Below, one piece after another: positions 27,270 through 36,384 of a stretch of DNA of 64,000 bases. This DNA is from Gemmatimonadota bacterium (GTDB lineage Bacteria; Gemmatimonadota; Gemmatimonadetes; Gemmatimonadales; Gemmatimonadaceae). Each line of letters begins with the position of its first letter. The first letter of the stretch is position 1. The notes beneath the pieces were generated by a model. It ran no database searches. It was not told the origin of the DNA and saw only the letters and a list, made by a program, of their open reading frames with translations. The stretch covers positions 673,241-737,240 of the forward strand of contig JAZKBK010000004.1 in the NCBI GenBank assembly GCA_040388625.1, written 5' to 3'. Made by a program: the position numbers and the translations under genes.

Positions 27270-27983
27270 CTAGCTCTTTACCTGCCCGTAATACGCCGCC
27301 GGTCCGTGCTTGCGCAGAAAATGCTTGTCGAGCAACGCCGCCGGAATTGCATCCGCGTTCGCATTCAGCGTAAGTGTCGCGTACGCCATACGAGCCACTT
27401 CCTCGAGCAGGTCCGCAGTCTCCACCGCGGCGCCGACAGATTCACCCCAGCAGAAACTCGCATGCCCCGCCACGAGCACCGCCGGCATTCGCAGCGGATC
27501 GATGTTCGCGAATCTGCGCACGATCTCGCGACCGGTGTTGGCCTCGTATTCCGACTGAATGTCGTCCGCCGAGAGATGCGCGGTCAATGGAATCGCGCCG
27601 TGAAAATAGTCGGCGTGCGTCGTGCCGAGGCACGGAATCTCGCGTTGTGACTGTGCCCAAACCGTGGCGTAATGCGAGTGCGTGTGGACCACGCCGCCGA
27701 TGCGATCGAACGCGCGGTACAGCTCCAGATGCGTGGCAAGGTCCGACGACGGGCGCAGACTCCCTTCCACGACGTCACCGTTCATGTTCACGACTACCAT
27801 CTGCGCAGGGGTCATCGCATCGTACGGCACACCGCTCGGCTTGATCACCACGACACCGGACTCACGATCGATCGCGCTTGCATTCCCGAAAGTGAATCGC
27901 GCGAGCCCGCGCTCCGCCAGTTCCTTGTTCGCTTCGCAGACTTCGCAGCGAAGATCCAGCAATGCACCGCGTCTGTCCGTCAT
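27270..27983 (-). CDS. araD: L-ribulose-5-phosphate 4-epimerase
   Basis: This 237-residue class II aldolase-fold enzyme converts L-ribulose-5-phosphate to D-xylulose-5-phosphate. FTFGNASAIDRESGVVVIKPSG holds the phosphate-binding GN and KPSG motifs, VVHTHSHYATVWA the zinc-binding HxH, CLGTTHADYF the third-histidine region, and VLVAGHASFCWG the late histidine. It is the last gene of a minus-strand unit, overlapping the TIM-barrel protein gene as ATGA. With the isomerase and ribulokinase on the other strand it completes the L-arabinose route. Confidence 0.93.
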   Translation of the reverse strand: MTDRRGALLDLRCEVCEANKELAERGLARFTFGNASAIDRESGVVVIKPSGVPYDAMTPAQMVVVNMNGDVVEGSLRPSSDLATHLELYRAFDRIGGVVHTHSHYATVWAQSQREIPCLGTTHADYFHGAIPLTAHLSADDIQSEYEANTGREIVRRFANIDPLRMPAVLVAGHASFCWGESVGAAVETADLLEEVARMAYATLTLNANADAIPAALLDKHFLRKHGPAAYYGQVKS

Positions 27984-29803
27984 ACGATACCCGCCCGCTG
28001 CTTTGCACGCTGAATGATCGCCGTCATCGCATCACGATGGCTGGTGAAGGTGTCGTCCACGACCTGAAGTGTGGGAATGCTGTTCGGCGAGAGCGATAAC
28101 GTCTCGGAATTGAACCGGCCGAATCCCGATTCGTGTACGCCGCTGCTGCCGCGGCCCGGGGCTGGGCTGCTGAGATGCTGATACGCGTGACTGTACTTCG
28201 ACCACAGTGGCCCCAGACCGACCTGAAACATTGGAATGAAGCCGTGCAGCGCGTCATATGGCATCTCACCGACGCATGCAACCTGTGGATGCTTCGCGCG
28301 CAGACTCTCGACCAGTCGCCGCGTTCCCTCGTGCATGTCGCCATTGGTGCTGTTGACGTGGCCGCCCACGATGTCGAGAAAATACGCGTCGACGCCGTAG
28401 CGCGTTATCATGTCGGAGATCCGGCCCTCGAGATGCTCGCGCCACGCGTCGGCGCCGAGGTTCATGTACGCGAGCCATCCGTCACCGTGACGGTCGTTGT
28501 TCCAGTCGACCCAGTCCAGATTGTAGACGTTGCCGTCGATCTTCCGTGTGACCGCGCTGGCAATCGTGGGCCAGCTGGGCAGCTTCGTGTTTGCGGCGTT
28601 CGTGCCGTACATCGGCATCAGCTTGAAACCGAGCTTGTGACCCTCGTCGATCAGCCGACGGAAGCCTGCTTCGCCGCCCATGCGATCGGAGACCGTGTAC
28701 GTCGGATAGTCCCAGTAGTAGCGTCCGTCCCACGCGGGCAGGAACACCAGCACGCGATCGGCTGGAATCTGCGTCGCCATCCAGCGCAGAATCTCCAGCA
28801 TCTTCGCGAAATCGTTGAACATGTAGCCCGTGTAGTGCATGCCATGCAGCGTCGTCACCATCGCCAGCTTGCGCATCCACGCCGGCACATCGGTGCGCGT
28901 CTCCCATGACTTGAGAGAAAAGGCTTTCTCGACGTGTTGCATGTGCAGAGCTGTCGCGTCCTGCTCGTTTGCGACGCGGCCGAGCCGCCACGCAGGCACG
29001 ACAACCTTCCTGTCCTCGCGCCACCCGTCGTGCTCGTAGACCGCCTCCACTCGATAGCCCGTCTCGCCCGGCGCGAGATAGAATCGCTTTGGGCGCATGC
29101 GATCGTCCAGCGACGAAACGTAGAACACATCGGTCGGCGTCTGGATCATGAGCAGCGGCGTCGTCATGCTTCCACCGGGACCGTTCAGATCACCGGCGCC
29201 GAATGCGTAACCAGCGAGCATCTCGTCGTCGTGCGGATCGCGGAATCCGCCTGCGCCGAACGAAACGTGACCGCGCGGCACGCTGCGGACGATCGTGGTG
29301 ACCGACTTGACCGGCCGTTCCATCTCCACCACTGCATCCCACTCGATCGCACTCCCGTTGCGCCGGAGTGACGCGGTCAGCCGCCCGGGCGCCGTCTGCT
29401 GCCCGCCAGCCCAGACGAAACGATCACACGTGATAGTCAGCGCGTCGCCATTTCCGTCGGCCCTTATCGCCGCCCGGTCGAGACCATAGGTGTTCTCGTC
29501 GGTAAAGACGAGAAATCCGAACGTGTAATCGCCAAAGGCCACCGACGGCTCGGGGAAGTCGAAGCTGAACTTCTGGAAACTGCGACCGCGCGGCGGAATG
29601 AATATCTCGCTCGTCGAGACCAGGTCCAGAATCGTCCCCGGGGCGTGCCGCACGACCGGAGTGGCCGCTCCCGCCATGGGCGTTGTCGCGACCTGACCAG
29701 TTGCCGGCGCCGCGCGTTGCAGCGGATCCGGCGCGACCAGTGCGCCGGCGCCGACCAGGCCCATTGTTTTCAGCCAGTCCCGGCGAGTGACCGAGTCGCT
29801 CAT
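27980..29803 (-). CDS. Tat-exported putative TIM-barrel glycosidase (family not certain)
   Basis: This 607-residue protein has a twin-arginine signal (TRRDWLKTMGLVGAGALVA). A predicted beta-rich N-terminal part (about 60-290) precedes a barrel-like region in which the strands RVLVFLPAWDGRYYWDYPT, LGFKLMPMYGTNAAN, YNLDWVDWNN, VDAYFLDIVGG and VACVGEMPYDAL are spaced as in alpha-amylase-like or DUF6259-type glycosidases. The Asp in FLDIVGG and the Glu in VGEMP are reasonable nucleophile and acid/base candidates. I do not recognise a numbered GH family. It overlaps araD by 4 bases and is divergent from the GH127 gene, so a role in releasing arabinose-containing sugars is inferred from context only. 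Confidence 0.72.
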   Translation of the reverse strand: MSDSVTRRDWLKTMGLVGAGALVAPDPLQRAAPATGQVATTPMAGAATPVVRHAPGTILDLVSTSEIFIPPRGRSFQKFSFDFPEPSVAFGDYTFGFLVFTDENTYGLDRAAIRADGNGDALTITCDRFVWAGGQQTAPGRLTASLRRNGSAIEWDAVVEMERPVKSVTTIVRSVPRGHVSFGAGGFRDPHDDEMLAGYAFGAGDLNGPGGSMTTPLLMIQTPTDVFYVSSLDDRMRPKRFYLAPGETGYRVEAVYEHDGWREDRKVVVPAWRLGRVANEQDATALHMQHVEKAFSLKSWETRTDVPAWMRKLAMVTTLHGMHYTGYMFNDFAKMLEILRWMATQIPADRVLVFLPAWDGRYYWDYPTYTVSDRMGGEAGFRRLIDEGHKLGFKLMPMYGTNAANTKLPSWPTIASAVTRKIDGNVYNLDWVDWNNDRHGDGWLAYMNLGADAWREHLEGRISDMITRYGVDAYFLDIVGGHVNSTNGDMHEGTRRLVESLRAKHPQVACVGEMPYDALHGFIPMFQVGLGPLWSKYSHAYQHLSSPAPGRGSSGVHESGFGRFNSETLSLSPNSIPTLQVVDDTFTSHRDAMTAIIQRAKQRAGIV

Positions 29804-29845
29804 GAATCAAGACCTCGCATCGAGTGCTGCCGGGTGTGGCCCGCC

Positions 29846-29884
29846 GACACGGCCAATCCGTGTCATGTTCGGTATACTATATCC
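29846..29884. promoter_or_regulatory. Divergent control region: 7-bp inverted repeat plus GTATAC motif
   Basis: Between the divergent TIM-barrel and GH127 genes, GACACGG (29846-29852) and CCGTGTC (29858-29864) form a perfect inverted repeat with a 5-base spacer, as in LacI-type operators. GTATACTATATCC follows at 29872-29884, nearly identical to the motif before the GH31 gene. This 177-base gap must hold both promoters. Confidence 0.45.
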
Positions 29885-29980
29885 GAGAGGAGAATCGAGC
29901 GCCAGCACGTCGGCTGCCATTGTCCCCCCTTCAACACGCTGAGCAGGCAAATCTCGCAGGCGAATCACGAGGAGCATTCC

Positions 29981-32512
29981 ATGACGTTGTCCCGCCGTAA
30001 TGTTCTCAAACTGGGCCTGGGAGCAGGCGCGGTTTCATTGCTCGATTCCATTGCGAGCGGAGTCGCCGACGCAGAGGCGACCACGCCCCCGAGCAAGCTG
30101 CTGCAGCCGCCCCGGAATCAGATTCTGGCGGCGCGGCCGCTGCCCCTCGACGGGGTGCGTCTGCTCGGTGGTCCGCTCAAGCAGGCGCAGGACGCCGACA
30201 TCAGATATCTGCTCGAGCTGGAGCCCGATCGAATGCTTGCCTACTACCGGCAGAACGCCGGCCTCACTCCCAGGGCAAAGCCATACGGTGGCTGGGACGG
30301 CGGCGGCCGCAATCTCACCGGTCACATCGCCGGCCACTACCTCTCGGCGACCAGCGCGATGTGGTCCGCGACCGGTGACAGGCGTTTCAAGGAGCGCGTG
30401 GACTACATAGTCACGGAGCTCAAGCTGGTGCAGGACAAGCACGGCGACGGCTACCTCAGCGCGCTCGAAGGCGGCCGGCAATGTTTCAACGCACTCGCAA
30501 AGGGCGAGATCAAGGCGGCTGCATTCGACCTCAACGGCCAGTGGTCGCCCTGGTACACGCTGCACAAGACCTTCGCCGGACTGCGCGATGCCTATCGCTT
30601 CACTGGCAACAGAACGGCTCTGAATGTGGAGACGAAATTCGCTGAATGGGCGCACGGAATTCTGTCCGGCCTCGACAACGAGCAGATACAGCACATGCTC
30701 GACACCGAGTTCGGCGGAATGAACGAGGTGCTGGTCGATCTGTACGCAGACACCGGCGATCGGCGCTGGCTGAATGTCTCATATGACTTCGAGCACACGG
30801 CCTTCATTCAGCCGCTGCAACGTCATGAAGACGTGCTGAACGGAAAACACGCAAACACGCAGATCCCCAAGCTCATCGGATCGGCTGCCAGATATGCGTA
30901 CACGCAACAGGTGCCCGATCTTCTGGCCGCCGCGTTCTTCTACGACCAGGTAGCGCAACACCACAGCTTCTCCACGGGCGGTGACGGCACGGACGAATAT
31001 TTCGGCCCGCCCGATCGCCTCGGCGCACGCGTGCACGGCCGCACCGCCGAGTCGTGCAACGTCTACAACATGCTCAAGATGTCCCGGCAGATGTTTTCCG
31101 TGGCGCCCGATGTCCACTACGCGGATTTTCACGAGCGCGCGCTTTTCAATCACGCGATGGCGTCCATCAATCCGGATAATTCGCGCATGTGCTACATGGT
31201 GCCCGTGGGCCCCGGAGTCACGCACGAATATCAGGACATGCTGCATAGCTTCACGTGCTGCGTTGGCACGGGCATGGAGAATCACGCACTCGCCGGCGAC
31301 GGGATGTACTACGAGTCCGGCGACAAGCTGTGGGTCAACATCTACGCACCGTCCACCGCGAAATGGCCAGCGGCGGGCGTACAACTCGCGATGGAAAGCG
31401 ACTTCCCCGAAGGCGAAACGGCCCGCCTCACTCTCAAATTGCAGCGGCCCAGACAGTTCACGCTCGCGATGCGGCGACCCTACTGGGCCGGCGATGGCTA
31501 CTCGGTGAGCGTCAACGGCAAGACTGTCACGAACTCCGCGGAGACGCCCAAGTCCGCTGAAGCCGCGCGGGGACCAGCGCGACACCCCATGTACAGCTCG
31601 CCCGTGCCGGTGGGATCGTACGTCGAGGTGAAGCGCACCTGGCACAGCGGCGACGTCGTGGAAGTGACACTGCCCAAGACTCTCCGACTGGAACCAACTC
31701 CCGACATGCCGCAGCGCGTCGCAATCATGTGGGGACCATTCGTGCTCGCTGGCGACCTGGGCCCCGAGCCGCCGCATCGCGAAGACGACAACGGTGACGG
31801 AGAAAACGAGGGAGTGCACGCTCCCGTGGTTGTGCCGGTCTTTGTCGCAGCCAACGTTCCGGTCGAGAACTGGGTCAGGCCGGTGCCGGGCGAGCCCGGT
31901 CGGTTCCGAACCGTGGGCGTCGGACACGAGCCGACGGTGGCCGGAACCGCGCACGAAGTCGATCTCGTGCCGTTCTATCGCCTGCACGAGCGTACCTACT
32001 CGACATACTGGGATCTCCTCACCCCCGATCAGTGGACGGCGCAGAAAGCAGAGTACGCGCGCGACGCCGAGAGCCAGCGCAAGCTCGAAGCTGCGACAGT
32101 TGCCTTCGTCCATCCGGGAGAAACGGCTACCGAACAGTCGTTCGACTACCAGGGCGGCAAGGACGCGACCCCGCAGCACGTGCTCGGACGCACTGCCCGC
32201 GCGGGACGAAGCTGGTTTTCCTACGATCTACCGGTCGAGGCGGGGCACCCCATGGTCCTCGTCGCGACGTACTACACTGCGGACCGTCGCACCTCACCCG
32301 CCCGGTTCGATATCCTGGTCGACGGCCAACAGATCGCCGAGCAAAAGGTGGAGCGGACCGACCCCGGCCAATTCTACGATGTGCGTTGTCCGGTGCCGGC
32401 AGCACTGGTGCAGGGCAAGTCGAAGGTCACGGTGCGCTTTCAGGCCGCTGAGGGAAGTCAGATCGCGGCGGTGTTCGGAGTGCGAATGACGCGAGGAGAC
32501 GCACTGCCGTAG
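29981..32512 (+). CDS. Tat-exported GH127 (DUF1680) beta-L-arabinofuranosidase
   Basis: This 843-residue protein has a twin-arginine signal (LSRRNVLKLGLGAG). The (alpha/alpha)6 barrel core starts near residue 55 (LDGVRLLGGPLKQAQ). The catalytic and zinc residues known from Bifidobacterium HypBA1 (one Glu and three Cys) are matched by Glu357 and Cys359 in RTAESCNVYN and Cys426-Cys427 in SFTCCVGTG, so the enzyme should be active. The central beta-domains are followed by an extra C-terminal beta-sandwich (about 720-843, DUF6805-like). The ATG at 29981 follows GAGGAG at 7 bases; the frame further upstream is not protein-like. It probably releases L-arabinose from beta-linked arabino-oligosaccharides or hydroxyproline glycans. 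Confidence 0.92.
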   Translation: MTLSRRNVLKLGLGAGAVSLLDSIASGVADAEATTPPSKLLQPPRNQILAARPLPLDGVRLLGGPLKQAQDADIRYLLELEPDRMLAYYRQNAGLTPRAKPYGGWDGGGRNLTGHIAGHYLSATSAMWSATGDRRFKERVDYIVTELKLVQDKHGDGYLSALEGGRQCFNALAKGEIKAAAFDLNGQWSPWYTLHKTFAGLRDAYRFTGNRTALNVETKFAEWAHGILSGLDNEQIQHMLDTEFGGMNEVLVDLYADTGDRRWLNVSYDFEHTAFIQPLQRHEDVLNGKHANTQIPKLIGSAARYAYTQQVPDLLAAAFFYDQVAQHHSFSTGGDGTDEYFGPPDRLGARVHGRTAESCNVYNMLKMSRQMFSVAPDVHYADFHERALFNHAMASINPDNSRMCYMVPVGPGVTHEYQDMLHSFTCCVGTGMENHALAGDGMYYESGDKLWVNIYAPSTAKWPAAGVQLAMESDFPEGETARLTLKLQRPRQFTLAMRRPYWAGDGYSVSVNGKTVTNSAETPKSAEAARGPARHPMYSSPVPVGSYVEVKRTWHSGDVVEVTLPKTLRLEPTPDMPQRVAIMWGPFVLAGDLGPEPPHREDDNGDGENEGVHAPVVVPVFVAANVPVENWVRPVPGEPGRFRTVGVGHEPTVAGTAHEVDLVPFYRLHERTYSTYWDLLTPDQWTAQKAEYARDAESQRKLEAATVAFVHPGETATEQSFDYQGGKDATPQHVLGRTARAGRSWFSYDLPVEAGHPMVLVATYYTADRRTSPARFDILVDGQQIAEQKVERTDPGQFYDVRCPVPAALVQGKSKVTVRFQAAEGSQIAAVFGVRMTRGDALP

Positions 32513-32554
32513 CGCCACACCAGGTGACGCTGACGTCACGCGATGACACTCGGC

Positions 32555-34057
32555 TCACGCAGCCGGCAACACTGTCGCGGTGGTGCCGGTCATCAACCGC
32601 AGGAGACCTTCCTGCGTCGCGTCGGAGCGGGCGACTTCGCCGACGACGCGGCCGTTTCGTAGCACGAGGATGCGCGTCGAGAGATTGATCAGCTCGGGCA
32701 GCTCGCTCGAGATGAGCAACACTGCGCATCCACGCGACGCCAGCTCGTCGATCCACGCGTGCAGCTCCGCCTTGGCTCCGACATCCACGCCGCGGGTTGG
32801 CTCGTCGAGTATGAGTATGTCGCAATCGGCGGCGAGCCATTTTGCCATCACGATCTTCTGCTGATTACCGCCTGACAACTCGGCGGTAACGGCTTGTGGA
32901 GTCGCACGTACGCGAAGCCGTTCGAACAGCTGGTGGATCACACCGCTCTCCCGCGCCCTGTCGATCCAGCCCAGGCGCGCGAAGAGCGGCAATGTCGGCA
33001 ACGTGCTGTTCTCCCCGGTTCGCATCGAAAGAACGAGGCCCTGCTTCTTGCGATCCTCGGGAACGAATCCGATACGCAACCGCACTGCGTCCCGCGCCGA
33101 CCGGATTACTGCACGTACACCGCGCACCCAGACCGTGCCATGCGTCGCTGGCTCGAGCCCGAAAATGGATTGCGCGATCTCCGAGCGTCCTGCGCCGATC
33201 AGTCCGGCCAAGCCGAGTACTTCGCCTGCGTGCAGCGTGAACGAGACGTTGGAGAACGCTGCGCCGCGCGCGAGTCCTTCGACACGCAAACGTTCCTCAC
33301 CGCGCTCCTCCCCTGTTGCCGTCGGGAAATACTGTTCCAGCCGGCGCCCGATCATGAGTTGGATGAGTGCACCCTCATCCAATTCGTTTGCCGGTCGCGT
33401 GACTACGTGCTGGCCATCCCGGAGCACGGTGATCTCATCACACAGTCGGTGTATTTCCATCATTCGATGCGAGACGTAGATGATCGTAACGCCGCGCGCC
33501 TGCAGTTCGCCAATCAGCGTAAAGAGTCGCTCGGCGTCGTCGCCGCCCAGACTGCTGGTGGGCTCGTCGAACACGATGACCCTGGCGCCGGCGCCAACTG
33601 CACCCGCGATCTGCACTAGCTGCTGCTCAGCAACCGTGAGCGTGTCCATCGGCCGCGACGGATCGATCGTCGCACCGATGGTCGCCAGCAACTCCTTCGC
33701 GCGGCGGTGCGTGACGTCGCGCCGAACGAATCCGAACCGACGCGGAAGCGTGCCGAGACAGAGATTCTCGCCAACGGTGAGATTCTCGCAGAACGCGAGC
33801 TCCTGGTGCACCATCGCCACGCCCGACGCAAGTGCATCACGCGGGCTGTCGAATCGAGCGGGACGACCTTCCAGCAGGATCTCGCCGTCGTCAGGGCGCT
33901 GCAGTCCCGCCAGAATCTTTCCCAACGTACTTTTGCCGGCGCCATTCTCACCGCACACCGCGTGGCAGGAGCCGGCGCGCACGTCGAAGCTCACGTTCGA
34001 AAGTGCGAGAGCTCCTGGAAAGCGTTTGGTGATGTGTGAGAACGAAATCGCCGCCAT
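32555..34057 (-). CDS. Sugar ABC transporter ATP-binding protein (RbsA/AraG/MglA type)
   Basis: This is a 500-residue ATPase with two fused nucleotide-binding domains, as in ribose, arabinose and galactose importers. Domain 1 has the Walker A GENGAGKST (about 36-44) and a Walker B ending VIVFDEPTSSLGG. Domain 2 has the degenerate Walker A GLIGAGRSE, signature LSGGNQQK and Walker B DILILDEPTRGVDVG, the classic pattern for this class. It is the last gene of the importer operon, two bases after the binding-protein gene. Location in the pentose locus suggests L-arabinose or a related pentose. Confidence 0.92.
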   Translation of the reverse strand: MAAISFSHITKRFPGALALSNVSFDVRAGSCHAVCGENGAGKSTLGKILAGLQRPDDGEILLEGRPARFDSPRDALASGVAMVHQELAFCENLTVGENLCLGTLPRRFGFVRRDVTHRRAKELLATIGATIDPSRPMDTLTVAEQQLVQIAGAVGAGARVIVFDEPTSSLGGDDAERLFTLIGELQARGVTIIYVSHRMMEIHRLCDEITVLRDGQHVVTRPANELDEGALIQLMIGRRLEQYFPTATGEERGEERLRVEGLARGAAFSNVSFTLHAGEVLGLAGLIGAGRSEIAQSIFGLEPATHGTVWVRGVRAVIRSARDAVRLRIGFVPEDRKKQGLVLSMRTGENSTLPTLPLFARLGWIDRARESGVIHQLFERLRVRATPQAVTAELSGGNQQKIVMAKWLAADCDILILDEPTRGVDVGAKAELHAWIDELASRGCAVLLISSELPELINLSTRILVLRNGRVVGEVARSDATQEGLLRLMTGTTATVLPAA

Positions 34058-34058
34058 G

Positions 34059-35093
34059 TTACTTCATCGCGAGATATTTCGGATCGACGTCGGTGAATCC
34101 CCACGCTTTCAACTGGCGGGCCCATGTGCCGAGATTGTCCTTCGATACGCGCACGAGATCCATCTGCACGTGAGGCGGTACATCCTTGTGCAGATAAACA
34201 TGATCGAAGATCGTCTTCACGGAGACGTAGCCCCAGAGGTACGTCGGTTGTGCGAGGAGCACCGGCGCAAGGCCTTTATCCACGTATGGCAGCTCGGCAG
34301 GCAACGCGTCCACGGAAACAATCTTGAGTCGCGCGGGATCGAGATCTGTCAGGAGCGCCTTTGTAAAAAGTGCCCATCCACCGATCATCGCCCAACCCTG
34401 AATGCCCGGATATGCGTTCTGTGCGCGCACCACTTCCGCCGCGGCATCCTGCGGAGTTTCCTCGTGATAGAAGGTGTTGACGATGGTGATGCCGGGATAA
34501 TTCTTCGCCTCGTTCTTCACTCCCTCGATGCGCTTCTGCAGATTCGGCGCGTTCTGGCTTCCGCCCAGAATCGCGATCCGGCCCTTGCCGTTCATCTGCT
34601 TGGCGAGCTCCTGCATCACCTGCTTGCCTATCAGCTCGTCGTCGCCACCGTAGAACGAGAATCGCTTGGAGCCGGCGACGTCGCTATCGAACGTCATTAC
34701 TGGAACGCCGCGGTCCACTGCTTCGTTCACCGCTCCGATCAGCTTGCCCGCATCGCTTGCCGAGAGGAGAATCGCGTTGTCGCCGCTGTTCACCGCCGAC
34801 GCGATCCGTTGCGCCTGAATCGTCGCATCCTCGCTCGGCGGCGTCAGCCAGTCAACGCGCACGTTCACACCATACTGCTTCGACAGCTCCTTCGCCGCCG
34901 AGTCCGCGCCGGTGCGTCCCGAGAGGAACACCGGATTGGTGGAACTCTTCGCGATCATCGCGATCGTGAACGTCTTTGCGCCACCGGAGGACGCGCTACC
35001 ACCCTTCGCAGCACTTTCTCCCGAACCCCCGCAGGCGAGCATGGCGGCAGCGCTCAGAAGGAATGGAACGGGGATGATATGCGATCGCTTCAT
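34059..35093 (-). CDS. Sugar ABC transporter substrate-binding lipoprotein (RbsB-like)
   Basis: This is a 344-residue periplasmic-binding-protein type 1 fold. The signal peptide ends in lipobox MLAC (residues ~18-21), followed by a Gly/Ser-rich linker. TFTIAMIAKSSTNPVFLSGR and AILLSASDAGKLIGAVNEAV with VMTFDSDVAG are typical of the ribose/arabinose/galactose group (Peripla_BP_4). The ATG at 35093 has AGAGG at 8 bases; another ATG at 35108 overlaps the permease stop as ATGA and would add five residues. The longer frame to 35798 is antisense to the permease gene and not real. Ligand unproven; context favours a pentose. Confidence 0.9.
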   Translation of the reverse strand: MKRSHIIPVPFLLSAAAMLACGGSGESAAKGGSASSGGAKTFTIAMIAKSSTNPVFLSGRTGADSAAKELSKQYGVNVRVDWLTPPSEDATIQAQRIASAVNSGDNAILLSASDAGKLIGAVNEAVDRGVPVMTFDSDVAGSKRFSFYGGDDELIGKQVMQELAKQMNGKGRIAILGGSQNAPNLQKRIEGVKNEAKNYPGITIVNTFYHEETPQDAAAEVVRAQNAYPGIQGWAMIGGWALFTKALLTDLDPARLKIVSVDALPAELPYVDKGLAPVLLAQPTYLWGYVSVKTIFDHVYLHKDVPPHVQMDLVRVSKDNLGTWARQLKAWGFTDVDPKYLAMK

Positions 35094-35104
35094 CACAACG
35101 CCTC

Positions 35105-36193
35105 TCATGTTACAGTGGATGTGTCTTTCGTGGCAGGAACTGCGGCCATTCGGCGCGCGAGCAGACGGGTGCCACCCTGATCCAATACGACGGCGAGGAT
35201 CAGTGCGCTGCCAATGATGATCCACTCGTAGTTCTGGTCCAGATGCAATGTACGAATCGCCTGCCGGATCATCACGATGAGAATTGCCCCCAGCATCGCG
35301 CTGATCGCGCTGCCCTTCCCCCCGATGAGACTTGCACCGCCGACCACTGCAGCCGCGATCACGTACAGCTCGTAGCCGTTCGCGTCCGACGACGTCGCAG
35401 ATCCATAGAATGACGCGCCCAGGAACGCCGCGATTCCGGCGCTCAGGCCTGAGATCGCATACACACCGAGCTTGATGCGGTCCACGCGAAGTCCCGAGTA
35501 GCGGCTCGCTTCCGGATTGCCACCGATCGCGAATACGTAGCGTCCGCTCACAGTCCGGCTCAGATACACCTGTCCGATCGCCGCCACGACGAGCATCACG
35601 AGCACCGGTACGGGATACAGGTCGGCACCCAGACCCAGGCGCGCCTTGGCGACGCTCGTCAGCGCGCCGGGTACCAGAATGCTCTCCGCGTGGCTCACCA
35701 CGAACGCAACGCCGCGCAGCACCCACATGGTGCCGAGCGTGACGATGAATGGATGCACGCCAAGGCCAATCACCATGAACCCGTTGGCGAGTCCGCATAG
35801 CAGTGCGATGGAGAGGCAGGTCGCCAGAGCGACGAACACGGTGGCGACGGGCCCCATGGGACCGACGGCACGGAGCACCATCGCCATCCCGACGCCGGCC
35901 AGCGCATAGATCGCGCCGACGGAGAGGTCGATCCCGCCGGCGATGATCACGATCGTAGCCCCGACGCCCATGATCGCGAATGAGCTCGCGTCGGTGCCCA
36001 TCTGCACCAGCGTGTAGACGTTGAGGAAATTATTTGTGTGGGCGCCGCTCACCGCGTCGATATGGGAGCCGGCTGCGAATGTCAGCGCGATACCCAGCGC
36101 GATCAGGACGGCGACGATTCCAATCTGCTGCGATTTCAACACGACGCCGGCAGCTCGGCGTAGGGGCGGTGTCCAGAGTGGGGTGGAAGTCAC
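35105..36193 (-). CDS. Sugar ABC transporter permease (RbsC/AraH-like)
   Basis: This is an integral membrane permease of about 362 residues with eight to ten helices. MGVGATIVIIAGGIDLSVGA is the hallmark of BPD_transp_2 sugar permeases, and GLGVHPFIVTLGTMWVLRGVAF and GGKGSAISAMLGAILI are other conserved blocks. The start is uncertain: a GTG at 36193 gives MTSTPLWTPPLRRAAG just before the first helix, while a TTG at 36262 would add 23 unremarkable residues. First gene of the permease/binding-protein/ATPase operon; a strong inverted repeat lies upstream. Confidence 0.9.
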   Translation of the reverse strand: MTSTPLWTPPLRRAAGVVLKSQQIGIVAVLIALGIALTFAAGSHIDAVSGAHTNNFLNVYTLVQMGTDASSFAIMGVGATIVIIAGGIDLSVGAIYALAGVGMAMVLRAVGPMGPVATVFVALATCLSIALLCGLANGFMVIGLGVHPFIVTLGTMWVLRGVAFVVSHAESILVPGALTSVAKARLGLGADLYPVPVLVMLVVAAIGQVYLSRTVSGRYVFAIGGNPEASRYSGLRVDRIKLGVYAISGLSAGIAAFLGASFYGSATSSDANGYELYVIAAAVVGGASLIGGKGSAISAMLGAILIVMIRQAIRTLHLDQNYEWIIIGSALILAVVLDQGGTRLLARRMAAVPATKDTSTVT

Positions 36194-36304
36194 GTTGTGC
36201 GGCGGACTGGAGAAGAAGATGTCGGCGTGCGCAACGATGGGCCACGGCGCGAGACTTGTCAACGTGGGAGGCCCTGATGCCGCCGACGAGCCCGCTGATT
36301 ACCC

Positions 36305-36326
36305 GTATGTGCCCCACAGCACATAC
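36305..36326. promoter_or_regulatory. Perfect 8-bp inverted repeat between divergent transporter operons
   Basis: GTATGTGC (36305-36312) and GCACATAC (36319-36326) flank the 6-base spacer CCCACA. The site lies between the sugar importer (minus) and the osmoprotectant transporter (plus), in a good position to be an operator of either. Confidence 0.5.
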
Positions 36327-36384
36327 CTTTGATCTGGTAGTCCCCGATTCGAACGTATCACCCTCCGATAATCCCGCGTAATCG

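Noticed and set aside
32524..32539. GTGACG/CGTCAC inverted repeat between GH127 and the importer ATPase
   Set aside because: Only a 6-bp stem without a T-tract; too weak to call a terminator.
35106..35798. Long upstream extension of the sugar-binding protein frame
   Set aside because: It is antisense-frame sequence within the permease gene, Arg-rich, and skips the obvious lipoprotein signal peptide at 35093.
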